A stretch of DNA of 64,000 bases from Bugula neritina (lineage: Eukaryota > Bryozoa > Gymnolaemata > Cheilostomatida > Bugulidae): assembly GCA_964035545.1 (NCBI GenBank), contig OZ037768.1, positions 8,609,241 through 8,673,240 of the forward strand, read 5' to 3'. The notes under the pieces are model-generated. The model was not told the DNA's origin, did no database searches, and saw only the letters and a program-made list of their open reading frames with translations. This document shows, piece by piece, positions 63,769-64,000 of this stretch (within the stretch, counting starts at the first letter, position 1; every line of letters begins with the position of its first letter). A program made the position numbers and the translations under genes.

Positions 63769-64000
63769 TTAACGGTCACCTGCAACAGTCATGCTTAATA
63801 AGTTCAGTTATTTAAGCTGGTATTACTAGGAAAATGCAGTACTAAGCATAAAATCAAAGAAAAGAAAAAAGGAAATACTATGGACTAAGAGAATGTGCTA
63901 GTTAATGTTAGTAGTGATAACCAGCTGTGCCTTAGCTGTAAGTGCTAATGGGTTTCCATTGCATTTACAGTTCTGATTGCATACAGAGTTGATTATTGAA

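Overview
This window is nuclear DNA of an animal. It is AT-rich and carries six intron-rich protein genes whose exons can be followed in phase with mostly GT-AG introns. The products (PP4 regulatory subunit, NF-X1, a BTB-Kelch protein, STIMATE, a four-MBT Sfmbt protein and a ninein-like protein) are a metazoan set. Short introns, compact spacing and CR1/jockey-like and R4-like LINE debris suggest an invertebrate, possibly an early-branching one such as a sponge or cnidarian. The species cannot be named from the sequence. I built all exon models by hand from homology, splice sites and phase. For each of the four genes complete in the window the exon lengths sum to a multiple of three.

Layout: (1) 1-12013, plus strand: PPP4R1, cut at its 5' end by the window edge. 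(2) 25057-12437, minus strand: NFX1, 19 coding exons, with a decayed LINE in one intron. (3) 25058-29664: divergent intergenic stretch with trinucleotide-rich repeats, a 65-bp perfect palindrome, a MITE-like hairpin and two LINE 3' fragments facing each other. (4) 29665-33874, plus: a Kelch-like (BTB-BACK-Kelch) gene. (5) 37524-34420, minus: a STIMATE/TMEM110 gene. (6) 37525-42681: 5 kb of mostly simple sequence with a probable promoter and 5' noncoding exon for the next gene. (7) 42682-52379, plus: an Sfmbt-type gene (four MBT repeats, SLED, two AT-hook-like motifs, SAM). (8) 63.0 kb to 53390, minus: the 3' part of a ninein-like coiled-coil gene that runs off the right edge, with a piggyBac-like MITE upstream of its first visible exon.

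The genes alternate strictly in orientation, giving three convergent pairs with only 0.4-1.0 kb between stop codons and two wide divergent gaps of about 4.6 and 5.2 kb. They are not a pathway cluster: their roles (phosphatase control, RNA/transcription regulation, ubiquitin adaptor, store-operated calcium entry, Polycomb-type repression, centrosome/microtubule anchoring) look independent. I found no clearly new biological system. The most interesting items are local: a tandemly duplicated splice acceptor in NFX1, a 21-bp minisatellite in frame with an Sfmbt exon, a TTAA-flanked MITE, a GC-AG intron with a nearby micro-exon, a perfect palindrome, and a dispersed family of TACTAATAG-like repeats.
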